This document shows positions 9,337-21,262 of a DNA stretch of 64,000 nt, piece after piece; position 1 is the first letter of the stretch; each line of letters opens with the position of its first letter. A program made the translations under genes and the position numbers. A model generated the notes under the pieces. The model was not told where the DNA came from. It was given only the letters and a program-made list of their open reading frames with translations, and did no database searches. Source of the DNA: Sorghum bicolor (taxonomy: Eukaryota > Streptophyta > Magnoliopsida > Poales > Poaceae); assembly GCF_000003195.3 (NCBI RefSeq), contig NC_012871.2, positions 4,947,997-5,011,996 of the forward strand, written 5' to 3'.

Positions 9337-9720
9337 GCGAAGTCTGCTGGTTAAGGAAAAAGATGGTAACCGGAGATTTTGTGTGGACCACACACATCTT
9401 AATGCTATTACAGTGAAAAACAAGGACCTTCCATAGTTGATGAGTTGATTGATGAGCTCCATTGCCAAATGCTTCTCCAAATTGGAAAACACGCCCTCCA
9501 TTTTTACCATATCTTTAGACATGCATATGGTTTCTTTTTAGTAAGCAATTTAACAAGAAGAAAGCCAAAACAGAACACGTCACTCTTATGAGTCAACCTA
9601 CCTATATTGTAGTACATTGGAAAAAATCTTAACTAACACATGGTGAGCAATCTATTCTACATGGGATTAATTCCTCAGATCACGGATGTCGTCAAAAAGA
9701 TGCACAGAAAAAATCAAATC
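9337..9720 (+). pseudogene. Ty3/gypsy reverse transcriptase fragment, tandem copy 1
   Basis: The frame reads SLLVKEKDGNRRFCVDHTHL then NAITVKNKD, which fits the gypsy RT block V-K-K-D-G-x-x-R-x-C-V-D-x-x-x-L-N-x-x-T. It then breaks at a stop, with a recognisable DELIDELH continuation in another frame. No catalytic YxDD region survives. Only remnants; no LTRs were identified. Confidence 0.6.
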
Positions 9721-10379
9721 ACGGAACAAAGAAAATTGGGCCGCGAGGAGGACAAGGCCCCAGAGCGATGGGAATAAGGCAGATGTTGCCAGGGAATCAG
9801 CACAACGTATCCAGCATGGGGAGACACAGCTTAGCGAGGCGGCGGTCACGTGCAACCACTCGACACAAAACAAAAACAAAACATGCTTAGGTGCATCTAA
9901 ACTTCACTACTTCATCGTTTTCCAAACAAACTAGCTGTCACATGATGAAACTGATGTGTTGACAAACAAAATCCGCTTATTAGGTTTTCAGTCCGCTCTA
10001 GAACTTCTTTAGTTGCATGCTGTTGTGTTGCCAACTTGTAATACACAGTGCAGTCCATGGTGGACCTACCTACGAGTTGAGCATTCTGCGTGAGTCCGTT
10101 GGTGTAGATTCTGGAGACATCATTGTGTAACAAATTTATGTATTGATCGACTGCTTGGATCTATGCATCTTATTGTTGTTCATGCTTCTTTGATTGAGTG
10201 TTTGGCTAGTTAAAATGTAGATTTGTAGGATGAGATCTTAACATTATTGTAAACAAGTTTTCACAAGCACAAATATTTTATTTGGTTTTCTCGTGTCTCA
10301 ATCTATCTCTTTGGTATGAACCGAGGTTGACAATTGGATTCCCTGATCCAACTAAAGACAATTCAAAGGTTTCATTGAT

Positions 10380-10740
10380 ACACAGAAAAAGGATGGTAGC
10401 TAGACTTTGTGTGGACTACACACATCTTAATGCTATTACACTAAAAACAAGGACCCTCTTCCGCTAGTTGATGAGTTGATTGATGAGCTCCATGGTGCCA
10501 AATGCTTCTCCTAATTGGAACACAAGCCCTCCATTTTTGCCATATCGATGGACAAATGGCTTCTTTTTAGTAAGCAGTTCAACAAGAAGAATGCCACAAC
10601 AAAACACGTCATTTAACAGTCAACCAACCTGTGTTGTAGTACATTGGATAAAAAAATCTTGGCTAACACATGGCAAGCAATTTGTTCTACATGGGATTAT
10701 TTCCTCATATCACGGACATCAAAAAGCTACATAGAAAAAA
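10380..10740 (+). pseudogene. Ty3/gypsy reverse transcriptase fragment, tandem copy 2
   Basis: Shows LCVDYTHLNAITLK, then in a shifted frame LVDELIDELHGAKCFS. This is the same RT block as at 9337 and the best preserved of the three, but it carries stops and frameshifts. Confidence 0.6.
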
Positions 10741-11539
10741 ACAAATCATAGACCTAAAAAATTGGGTCGTAAGGAGGCCGAGGCCACGGAGCGGTGGGAA
10801 GGCGCACGTTGCTAGGGAAGTGGCATGACGTATCTAGCGCGGGGAGGCACGGAGCTTAGCGAGGCAGCGTTCGGGTAGGACCACTCAACATGAGGCGGCG
10901 TCACAGGAGGTGCGGGGAAAAGGGCGAGTCAGATGGTGAGCGCAAGCAGGTGGGACGTGGGGCCATTAGATTTCAAAATTAGCCATTATGGCCGTCTATG
11001 CTGCCAATTTACACAATATGAAACAAAAACAAAAAATGCTTAGGTGCATCTAAACTTCACTACTTCATTATTTTCCAAACAAACTAGCTGCCAAATGCAG
11101 AAACTGACGCGCTGACCAACAAAACCCTCTTAGGTTTTTGGTCCACTATGGAACTTCTTTAGTTGTATGATGTCGTGTTGCCAACTTGTAATTTGGTCTG
11201 TCTTCATGTACACAATGCAGTCCATGGTGCAACTACCTACGAGTGGATCCTTATGCGTGAGTCTTTTCGTGTACATGTTGGAGACATCGCTAGGTTAAGT
11301 TGATGTAAGGACCGATTGGATCTTATGCATATTATGGTTGTTCATGCTTCTTTGATTGAGTGTTTGGTGAGTTAAAATGTAGATTTATAGCATAAGATGT
11401 TAACATTGTTCTATAGAAGTTCTGATGAGCACAAATATTTGTTTGGTTTTCTTGTGTCTCAGTCTATCACTTTGATATGAGCCGAGGCTATCAATTGGAT
11501 TCTCCCATCCAACTTAAGATAATTAAAAGGTTTTGTTGA

Positions 11540-11665
11540 TACAAAGAAAAAGGAAAGAAGAGCAGAAAAAGTTATCAGATAGAGAAATGAAGTTTGCTGG
11601 TTAAGGAGAAAGATAGTACCACAGGCTTTGTGTGGACTACACACATATTTGTAAACATGGGACAT
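11540..11665 (+). pseudogene. Ty3/gypsy reverse transcriptase fragment, tandem copy 3 (truncated)
   Basis: Retains the approach to the RT block and RLCVDYTH-like residues at 11625-11650, then ends. It marks the 3' boundary of the tandem array. Confidence 0.45.
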
Positions 11666-12844
11666 GAAAAAAAAACATCGCTAACATATCACTTATGTCG
11701 TTATGATCGCAGAGCAATAAAAATAAATTATAATCCTACGTCACTTTTAATTATAAAATTAGAAGTATATGTTAATTAATTTAATAATCAACTATCTATA
11801 AAAAATATATGTGACATGAAAAACATTATTACTACTATGTAGAGCACATCGACATGAATTTAACGCAACTTAAACCACTCAAATCGGCTATTAAATGATT
11901 AAATGACGGAGATTAAAAGGCGTGGTGGCAAATCTGTAGTTACCAACATCTTCTTCCTTGGGTAGCAGATCGTGGCCTATTGGGAAAGCTAGCTGGGGAC
12001 TTCGGCCGCAGGGCACTTGGCTGGGATTGGCTCCTCCGACTCATGGACGTTTGCTGCCTACTATCTAGGCACACCATCTTATTGCATTTGCTCATAATAG
12101 ATGATAGGTCCATTTCGATCACCTCGACAAGTTCTTTGCAATGTTGCACTCTAATTTATCCATTGAGATACTTTTGTTTGGTGAAAAATTAAATAACCTG
12201 CAATACAAGTGAGAGCACTAAAACTTGTGGAACTAGTTAGAATCAAACCCCATAACTATATTTTTGTGATTGAATTGTGTATCAATATAGGTTATATTGA
12301 GGGTTTAAATTGATCATTAACTACCATCAATACTCCACTAAAGCAACATAAAAGGGTTATGATCTAAAACTTGACCAAGAGGGTGATAATGATGATGAAT
12401 GTTCAGCGAGAGGTTGGACAATGGCAATGCAAGATGGGTGAAGATCTTGGATGGTATAGCTTGCTAACCAGTTAAGGACCATGTATCCATGATAGTAAGT
12501 CATGAACGTGCTTGTACAAACCGCTTGTCATGAATGGGGATGACAAGTACCTAATTGTGACTAGTCTCTGTACCTCTGGATCAGTGCAAAGGTGACACCG
12601 GGTAGATAAGATGTCATTACCTAGGTACCTCTCAAACTGTTCGTGGGCACTCATTGCTAGATTGGGGAAAGGTTGAGGCATCAAGGTATCCCTGATGTAC
12701 CAATGGGTCACATGGGTGATATCTCTTGTCTTTGGTGGGATTAATGTGTACCCTACTATAGAGTTTCTTTATTCAAAAACTATAGGTTTTGTACTTCTAG
12801 ATACATACTAGAGTTGAATTGAAGCAAAGACTCTAGAAGATCAA
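11666..12844. other. Intergenic, nothing recognised
   Basis: AT-rich, short open frames only, without recognisable protein motifs; no homology to the neighbouring repeat units was noticed. Confidence 0.5.
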
Positions 12845-13385
12845 GATCCTAATGTTATACCTTGCAATCACATGAAGCCATAATCATGGTGAATCCCAAA
12901 ACCTAACTAGCATGGTGGCCAAAATGCTGATCAAGGATCTCACCTTGCTCTTAGTCACCAATCACATGCAACTGTATCTTTGCCGCAATCTCACCACACC
13001 ATACGCTGCCCTCTTGGTCACACCAGTCATTAATGTTATGGCTATGCTTGCGACACACCAGTGAAATTAGAAAAGGTAGGTGGCAGACATTGCTAGTCAA
13101 CGAGAATGAAGGAAGTAGATTCCCTAGAAATAAAGTCATCAACATTCATATATGGAATATAATATTTTTGTAGATATCTAGGAGTGCATTAGACATTAGA
13201 GATAGAGTGAGAGATGTCTAAAATCATTGTTTATCATTTATATCAGAGACTCTATAGCATAGACTTGTAATCTTCACTTGTTAAATGAGAGAGTAAGGGA
13301 AGACATTCTCCCTAGCCTATAAATATAGCCTTTCCTCTTCTCATCGGTCATTACTCACCAATCATATAGTCTTGAGTTGTGTCAA
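12845..13385 (+). promoter_or_regulatory. Promoter region of the pseudo-receiver gene (copy 5 of the repeated promoter)
   Basis: Homologous to the sequence upstream of exon copies 2, 3 and 4; shared landmarks are GCAATCACATGAAGCCATA, CAAAATGCTGATCAAGGA and CACCACACCATA. The TATA box TATAAATA is at 13318-13325, 68 bp before the ATG, implying a short 5' leader of about 35 nt. Regulation is otherwise unknown. Confidence 0.6.
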
Positions 13386-16300
13386 ATGGATCGTGATTTG
13401 TGTGCCATGTTCCCGAACGGCATTCGAGCGTTGATCATTGATGATGACAATAGGTTCGTCAAATTGGCCAAGATGGTACTACCCATCTTCAACTTCAAAG
13501 GTACATACATTCTGGCAATCTCTCTTTGCACTGCTATATCATCTAGCAATCTGGTGGTGAAATAATTTTATGTCGATTTTACACCTCACCTATGTGTTGT
13601 ATATTTTCAAATCAATAATGAAGCATTTTCACCACTAGTTCTAGCCAAATCATCTGTGAAAACCTTTGTTGTGAAAATGATTTCTGTAGTAGCACATGAC
13701 ACTCCATGTCATTGTTTGAGTTTGTTTTACTAGATTCACACACACTACTACTTGTGTAGATATACCTATATCTGATTAAGCAATGTTTGGCAAAGATTTG
13801 CTTCACTAGTGAAGCAACTTTTTTTGTGTGTTTAAGCTCCAAGAGCAACTCTACATATGGAGCTGAAGCTGCTTTGGTGGAGTGTTGGCAAAATAGCTTT
13901 ACATATGAAGTTTCTTAAAATATGCTCTTTTTTCTAGATCATGCAAAAGGTTTGTGTGTCTTTGTATTAAGGTAGAGAAAAAGCTTAGTACAACATTCCT
14001 TAGCAGTTCCCTAAGGGGTTAGAAGAATTGTACAATGATGCTCAAACCCACCCTAGTGTACTAAAATTTAAGGTGTTACATTGGGAATTAATCAACCCAA
14101 AAAGAGACATCAGCTAGAACACCTATGCCCATGGAGCCAAGCGGTGGTAGCGCCACTTGTGTGCACCCACATCATCATCCGATGGGAAACAACTCATGAA
14201 GTGCCTCCATGTGGTTGTGGGGTCAGGGTCACCTCCATAGATTTCTTCATACTCCTTCATGATCAATGTGGACGGAGTCGACATCTCGCTGATTAGTCCT
14301 ATGTGCTTCAAGACAAGGTGCTCGCGTCACTTAGCCATCGAGATGTGGGATAGCCTTTGCGCCGCTATCCACCTCCTCCTCTTGGGGAGCGCAAGCAGTG
14401 GACATCTGTCGAGGGCTGAATCATTTTTGGGTTGCTCCAAGAGCTACAGCTGCCTCGCCTTCATGACTCACTTGATGAAACTCTTGAGGCAATATTTGAT
14501 GGAGTCTATCTGAGAGGATAGAGTGTTGTTGATGACGTCTATGGTAGCCACCACTATCACATGCTCCTAAGGTGGTAGCTCTGACCAACGCTAGGTAAAT
14601 GCATGTCATAGCATCTATGATGCTAGGTCCCTCTCTCCTCCCTAGCGATAGTGTGACCTATGGTGGGCCCTGCATGTGCGATGATAGAGGCGAGCCTATC
14701 TTCCACTATGTAGTCTTCACCATAGAGTGGGTATCTACCAGTGATGTGTCTACTTCCTGAGAGGCACCCTTTGGAGCAGTCGAGCACGCTCATGTTGGGG
14801 GCTCACCATGTGTGAGGTGCCAAACTCCTCTAGCATTGGCTCGATCTATGTGGGAGACCTCGAGTATGCCTGTAGTACCAATGCTAATAGATCTTGCTTG
14901 GGAGCAAGGCAGCAGCATTGTTATTCTAGTCGGTCGACACGCCCAAGCTGACGTCCCTCACTAGATTACTCTGGTGTCACCCACTGTCTATGTTGGTTTT
15001 TGCTAGCACCCCCATGAGACCCTTGCCCGAGCCATCATGGGGCCCATACAGGGGGGCTGTCGGGTTGCCACCAAGTGTCCTGGTTGGCCGCCATCCTTCG
15101 CCACTGATGCTACCACACGCTTGGGTCATTTGTAGTCTCTAGTAAGGTGGTGATAGCCATGGCAGCACAGGCAATGCCACGACAATCGGCAAGTCGCTAC
15201 CTGATGCAAGTACTAGAGGCAATTGAAGCATTTGTCACCAAGCTTTCTTTGTGTCGTGGCAAGGCTCAGGTGAGGCAGTTGTGGGTTAAGTTTCTTGTTG
15301 AGGGAGGATCTCCTACCGCACATCCGCGTTGGGGGTAGAGATCTATCCATGGCGGTCAAGGAGCTAGCATGCTGGAATGCGGCTCTTCACTAGCCGAGCA
15401 AGCATGCCGCACACCAGCTATGGGCGCGGCCGACTATGTTTCCTCTACCTTCGCCCAGGACCTTGGTGGCTCACCACTGCTATGCCCTGGCCTGATCTAA
15501 GTTTGGGCATGTGACAGGGACACAATGACCAATTTTAGTGGGTGACAGGCAATGTCCAAGTAGCTAGCAGGGTGGTTGTTGTCAGACTCCTCGTCATTGG
15601 CATCTACCCACCCATGGCTCTTCATGTGCCCTCCTATGGGGACGTACCCATAGAGAGGGTGGGCAAGATAGGGGCGCTGATGGCGTAGGCAGCCTTCCCG
15701 CTACGGCGCAGAGATATGGGTGTTCACGCCACGGCTACCGAAGAGCCTGCATGCCCCAAAATAGCATTGGACTGCATGGCATGGCTCTGAGCGCCCCAAC
15801 CCTAGCAACGGTGGATCCGTACATATGTTGTCACCATGGCTAACAAGAACAGATCGAGCGAAGGTGTTATGCAGTCGTCGTCCTCTACATCGACCATCAC
15901 CATCATCGATAGACGAGCCCTAGGCTCAGCCACGTTGGACGGTAGGGCCATCCTGCTCACCGGCTTCGGCTCCCGCAGTGGGTGGCCGCCAGGGCACCAC
16001 ATCTGCACTGGAGCCAGGGTCGTGTTGCTATGGAAGGGGAGCACGTAGGGGAAGGAGAGGAGCAGGAGGGGAAGCGGAGGTGCTCGCTGCTGTCGGCGGC
16101 GTAGAGGTAAGGTGGCATCGACCGCCACCGGATGCGCACTGGAGACGCATGGCCATTGGGTGATGATAGGGGTGCTTCATTGTGCGCCCTAGCACCTAGA
16201 CCCACACGAGGATGCACCTCAGAGGAGGGAGTAGAGGGGCGGCAGGTGCTGGCATCGGCACTACCGGCGGCATTAGGGTGAGGGTGTCTAAGTCACCTCA

Positions 16301-19300
16301 TAGTGTGATGCAGTGCCTGTATCCGCATGAGGATTTTTTTTAGAGGGTGGTGGGGAGGGGGCGAGGGAGGGGTGGGTGCAGTGGTAGGCGCTTGCACCGT
16401 CGGTGCATAGGGGCTTGCCAAGAGCGGCTTGGGTTTTGGAGTGTCCATACATGGAGCTCATCACATCGAGTTGAAGCTAGGAGAAAGAGGTATTTTTAGC
16501 TTCATCTCACACCAATCCATTGTGAGAGCATGTTTTAAAGAGCTTGATCGGAAACAGCGACCAGAGAGGGGTGAATGGGAGCCTCAAACTTCTTCCGAAA
16601 TATTTGGCCGCTGTCCTAAAACCCCAAGCACAAACGAAATTCTCGAAGTAAAAATACCTAGGCCAACTCCTGACAAGAGTACAAAAGGAATCCTTAGGAA
16701 GGTAGAAACCCAACGCAATAGACGAAACACGATTTGGAACTCAAACGATCAAACTGCGCTGGAGGTGGCGGACTGTCCGCTACAGTACTGCGCAGTCTGC
16801 TATAGTACCTACGGACTGTCTGCTATAGTACTCGTAGACTATCTGCAGTTCAAAATCCAGAAATGTGAACTTGTTGAACCAACTTTGAGTCTTGGCGAAA
16901 AATGAATGGTGGACTGTCCGTGAAAAATTTCCGGACTGTCCACAGTTTAAACACCCAGAAACACTCGAAACAACAAAGAACTGTCCAAAATGACAAAGAA
17001 GTGTCCTCGACACCTGGACTGTTCGTGGTTCACTAGCGGACTATCCGTGAATCACGAATTAGGAAGAATAGAGAGCTCTGAGAATCGTCTCCAACCAAAA
17101 ATCCGATTGATGGGCTATCAAATCAAAACCAATCGTCATAAAATTTTAACCACATGGTCACAAGGCAATAGGTGAGCTACCTCTAGGAGATCATCACCCA
17201 ATTTGAAGTCAACAACGGGAAATCAAAAGGGGAGGGGAAAAGGGGATTCTTGAAACCTAGCCACGAAATTGATCCAATCTATGAGCTCATGAGGAATTAG
17301 TTGATTTCCGTCGGTGGAAAGGCTCAACTCATGTCATAGCTCAAGCCAAGGCAAAAAGAACGAATCAAATCGGTCTCAAAACAGTGAATCGAGGCAATAA
17401 CATGAGGGGTGAGAGCAAGAACGCGAAGAACACAAACGCGATTCACAAAAACTACTCACGAATCGAATCCCGGAGGAAACGAGGAGGTTAAGGCCTCCAT
17501 TCCCGCTGCAAAATCTCAGTGCTTACACAAACTCTTAGATTTGTAGACCTCTCTCTCACTAGAACCCTATGGGGAGGGGAAACTAAGCAGAGATGAATGA
17601 AAATGGAGGAGGTAAGGGAGATGAGGGGCTTCCTCTGCTTATTTATCAGGCATATTACACATTCTCCATTTGCTCTTGGATATTTTGAGCGAACTAGCTA
17701 GCCACAGGGGCGTTCTAGTCCAACTCGATATAACCTAGATCCGACGGCCACCGCACCCTTCATGAGGTAGCTTAGCCTCAACGCTAACTCCTAGATGCTG
17801 CCACATGCCATCCGTTCCTCGGAACTTTCGCCCGAATTTTCAGGCCCAAACCTGTGAAACCTGCCGCAAGTAGCGTAGTCCATATGCATCCCCGCCACTC
17901 GACACGTGTCACTGCCGTCCTCAATCGGTTGGCCCGCCAAGTCCTCCTGAGCCTTGCTCGACTCGCACGTCCGCCGTCTTGACTTGGTCAACACAGTCAC
18001 TTCCATGTACGCTTGCGCTCGTCGATGTCCCAGATGTCAGCCACTGCGGCTGGTCACCCGCCCTCTTGGCCCCTCGGTCCAAGCCTCACGTCCGCCCTTC
18101 ACCGCTCCAGGTCCATCGGCACGACATGTCTCTACTTGACTTTCTCCTCGTCGTCGACCACCGCCTCAGAGCTCCACACCTACACACCACAAGGCAAGAG
18201 ACATGTCACACACATAGCTTTCGCCATGGTAATGTTAGTCACCAACTCAACCTATTCGTGGATCATGTTGACAATTACTCATCACAAAACGAACTACAAG
18301 GGTACTTCTCGACCTTGTGTTCGTAGCTTCACAAGAATATCAAAACCTTCAAACAACTTGGGAAGCTGTTAGATTAACTGTGTTAAACGGAGATTTGAAA
18401 TTCCTTATTTCAGGCGCATTCTGGCCTAGCTCTCTGCATGCACACATTACAATGTTTTTTTTTTGGGCCGCCATGCAAGAGCCTGCAGGGCATGCACACC
18501 TGCGGCAGTCGGCATCCATGCATATGCTTGCTCTTCAAAATGATTTGTTCCGTTCCATGCACGTGGGAGGAGAAAATCAAAGAACAAAACCAAAGTGCAC
18601 AGGGAGAAATTATATGAAATGTGGTTTTAAAATCGAGCGTACCGTTTCAAAATCAGTTTGCACCATTAGCTACATTATTTGTTTCAACAAGAACTTCCAA
18701 ACAACATCTCAATTATTAATGTGTTGATGATATTTTCTTTGTAGTACAGCGAACATATCCTTTGAGTGTATTTAATTTCACAAGGATCTTTTACCATGTC
18801 ACTCACTGATCACTTGCCTCTCTTTGCCCTTGCATTGCAGTGGTCACATGCCCCCGCCTCCCCTATGCCCTCAAGGGCCTCTCAGATGGCAGGTTCAAAG
18901 ACATCGACGTCGTCCTCGTCCAAGCTGCCAAGGTCGCCAAGTGCGGCTTCGACTTCCGCAGCATCATCGAGTCCGATCTCCGCATCCCCGTCGTCTACTG
19001 TGAGTACATACCGGTACCTACTCCATTGCAATGCATCGGATCGTGCATGCAGAAGTTTGATGGTTTGGTTTGGTGGTTGCAAGCAGACCTCGCGCCGGAT
19101 CACAAGGCCACCGGCGATGAGGCAGACCAGCTGCTCCACACGCTGCAGGAGGCGACCTACATCATCAAGAAGCCGTTTGACGACGGCAAAGAACTAGGAT
19201 CCACCCTCCCCATGGTCATCGCGTGGCGCAAGTGCGTCCTGGAGTCCCAGGCGAAAAGGGCGGTCGATGACGCCGTCGAGGCAGCTTCAGCTTTGCCCGG

Positions 19301-21262
19301 CTCTAGCTCTACCAACAATGTTGACGAAAAAGGCGAGAACGAAGAAGAAGGGCGAGTCCATTTCAAGGTCGTCAAGAGCACCGTGAGAAATCGGAAGAGG
19401 AAGAGCGGCAGTGGCTGCGACCCTAGTGCCTCCTCCTCCTCCTTGGCCGCCACCGGCGGCGGCGGCGCAGGTTGCTATTCGATCTCGTGCCCACCTTACA
19501 CAACAGATGATTAATTTTGTGATAAATGAGAAGAGATATCCTTTGTTGTAGTGATTATTGTTAATAAGGCTGCTAGATTGAACGCATGCATGCATTTATT
19601 TTTGCTTCAACAAAGTTCTTCCATTCTCGAGCAGGAGGCGACCCCGCAGCAGCCAAGAGGCAGGAGCACCTGAACGTGGCAGCAGCAAGGCAGGAAAAGG
19701 ACAACATGCCTAGCCAGCAGCAGGTGCTAATTTCTTCCAAATTTGCCAGCCTATAACAGCACTGCAACGTACACTTTGAAAGTTTTTATTACAGTATGGT
19801 ACACTCTCGAACTGGAATTAGAGTATCGTTGTGACAGTTACCGATAAAAGTTGGCAATTTACTAGTCACTTTTTTCAGCTTTGTCTTACTACAGTTGATT
19901 CAGTGTACTCTTGGCCTGGTTCACTTACTGAACTTTTGCATGCAAAGCTATTTGAAATACTAAATAAAAGAAAATCAGTTTAGGTAAATGCAGCCAAACC
20001 AATGCCAAGAACCAACTCTAATTAATGGGACCTGCTTTGAATTTTAGTTTCCTTTCAGACGATGGTTATTGTATATGTTTTATAATAAAATTTTAGCTAT
20101 AGTCATTACAATTTCGTAGGCACAATCTGTAATTTTCAGTTCTAAAAATGAAAACTCATTAGATAAAACCATAAACCTGACAAGACAATTAATACAGTTG
20201 TTTTTACAGTCTGTGGTGCAGCAAGACATGGTCGCACCACCAGTCGGCAATCATTTCACAGGCCTGATGACTGGAGGTGGTGACATGACTGTCGGAGCTT
20301 CCTCGTCTATAGCCGCCGATGCTTCACTTCTTCAACCTTCAGACCGTAGCTCACAACAATTTGACCAAGACATGATTGCAACCATGCTGGCCGTGTACGC
20401 CAGCCCGGATTACCCACCTGTGGAGCCCCAGCAGCATCACGTTGATGAAGCAGGCGAAGCAACAAACGAGGCAGCAATGGCATTGGCATCGCTGTACATG
20501 GACAACTTCATCAGCTACGACACCGTTGGATCACTCATCGCGCCTCATGATCGTCAGGTACTTGGCATGGACTCCAATGTGAACGAGCTGACAATGGCAG
20601 GAGGCGGCGGAGCATTTGACAGCAATGCTGCATCGTTCATGGATCTCGGCGTGGCGGCACCGCCAAACGATGATAAGCTACTGTCACCCGGAGCACAGGA
20701 CAACGACGACGACGATGACTACATCTTTAGATCGCTCATGGGGTCGCAAGGCCCAGCTGACATGGCGGTGGATGGGAACGCTGGCCTCATGGCAGGAATG
20801 TTCCCTTATGATGATCAGTTTGAGGATGACACACCGTTCCCTCTTGAAGCACTTCTTGAAGAGACTGAAGCTGACATGGGCAACAATGCCGATCAAGATG
20901 ACCAGCTGCAGGGTGGCGCATCTGGCGCCGGGGCTGCCGCCGCCGCCGATGTTGCAGGGACAACCTCGCTTGTCAACGGGGAAGGTGGTGGCATGATGAG
21001 TGTCTGGGACATGGGTGCTACTGCTACTGATGGCGCCAAAGAGCTGCAAGCTGCCATGTACAACAACGCCGATCAAGACGACCAGCTGCAGGGTGGAGCA
21101 ACTGGTGGCGCCAGCGCTGCCAATGCTGCAGGGACAACCTCGCTTGTCAGCGGGGAAGGTGGTGTGATGAGTGACTGGGACTGGGACATGGGTGATTTCT
21201 TCATGGATAGCACTGGGGATTTCATGTTCCCGCACCCACACTACATGGACAGCCCCAAGTAG
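13386..21262 (+). CDS. Pseudo-response regulator (degenerate type-B-like receiver), five exons
   Basis: Exons inferred: 13386-13500, 18841-18999, 19087-19470, 19635-19723, 20210-21262, giving 599 aa. All junctions are GT-AG with matching phases. Residues 1-39 (FPNGIRALIIDDDNRF) supply beta-1/alpha-1. Exon 2 starts VVTCPRLPYALKG and ends RIPVVY. Exon 3 supplies the conserved Lys in YIIKKPFDDG. The fold therefore matches a receiver domain like that of type-B response regulators. The phospho-acceptor Asp is replaced by Gln (VVLVQAAK) and the usual Ser/Thr by Leu, so phosphorelay is unlikely. No GARP/Myb DNA-binding domain follows; a basic NRKRK motif does. Exon 5 encodes an acidic Asp/Gly/Met-rich tail with a duplicated block and W/F-rich ends (SDWDWDMGDFF), reminiscent of an activation region. 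A nuclear role is inference. Intron 1 is about 5.3 kb. Confidence 0.75.
14120..16130 (-). pseudogene. Degenerate gag-like / zinc-knuckle retroelement ORF
   Basis: On the minus strand around 15140-15260 a broken frame shows KLGDKCFNCL, then a stop, then HQVATCRLSWHCLCCHGYHH. This is the CxxC-x4-H-x4-C type knuckle typical of gag-like ORFs in grass retroelements. Further downstream, 14311-14123 reads KHIGLISEMSTPSTLIMKEY, matching the general look of the C-terminal part of such ORFs (uncertain). Several stops and frame changes make it non-functional. Class (LINE ORF1 versus LTR gag) was not determined. Confidence 0.45.
16755..17055. repeat. Dispersed GGACTGTCCG-type motifs
   Basis: GGACTGTCC or GGACTGTC/GGACTATCC occurs about six times in 300 bp (from the first GGACTGTCCGC near 16770 to GGACTATCCG near 17040), often with the imperfect palindrome CGGACTGTCCG. 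Such motif clusters occur in grass retroelement non-coding DNA; the parent element is not identified. Confidence 0.5.
20880..21180 (+). repeat. Internal 180-bp duplication within the last exon of the pseudo-receiver gene
   Basis: NNADQDDQLQGGA is followed by an Ala/Gly stretch, then AGTTSLV-GEGG and MS-WD; the whole block occurs twice (from about 20881 and 21061). The copies keep reading frame and differ at scattered positions, so it is a coding duplication that doubled an acidic segment. Confidence 0.85.

Larger units (their letters stand above)
9140..11665 (+). repeat. Tandem array, period about 1.1 kb, of gypsy-derived plus unique sequence (2.2 copies)
   Basis: The marker GAGCACAAATATTT / TTTCTCGTGTCTCAAT occurs near 9175, 10270 and 11430. 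The marker CTTAGGTGCATCTAAACTTC occurs near 9888 and 11040. The periods are about 1090 and 1160 bp. The third copy is cut off at about 11660. Each copy combines a damaged Ty3/gypsy RT fragment with the non-coding segment also found at 299-1310. Confidence 0.7.
13960..18360. mobile_element. Retroelement-derived block inserted in intron 1
   Basis: Copy 2 carries intron sequence homologous to 13501-13930 immediately followed by sequence homologous to 18365-18570. So about 4.4 kb here is absent from that copy and was probably inserted later. The block is GC-richer than its surroundings. It contains a gag-like zinc-knuckle remnant on the minus strand and a region with repeated GGACTGTCCG motifs. 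No intact ORF, LTR pair or target duplication was identified by eye. Confidence 0.55.
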
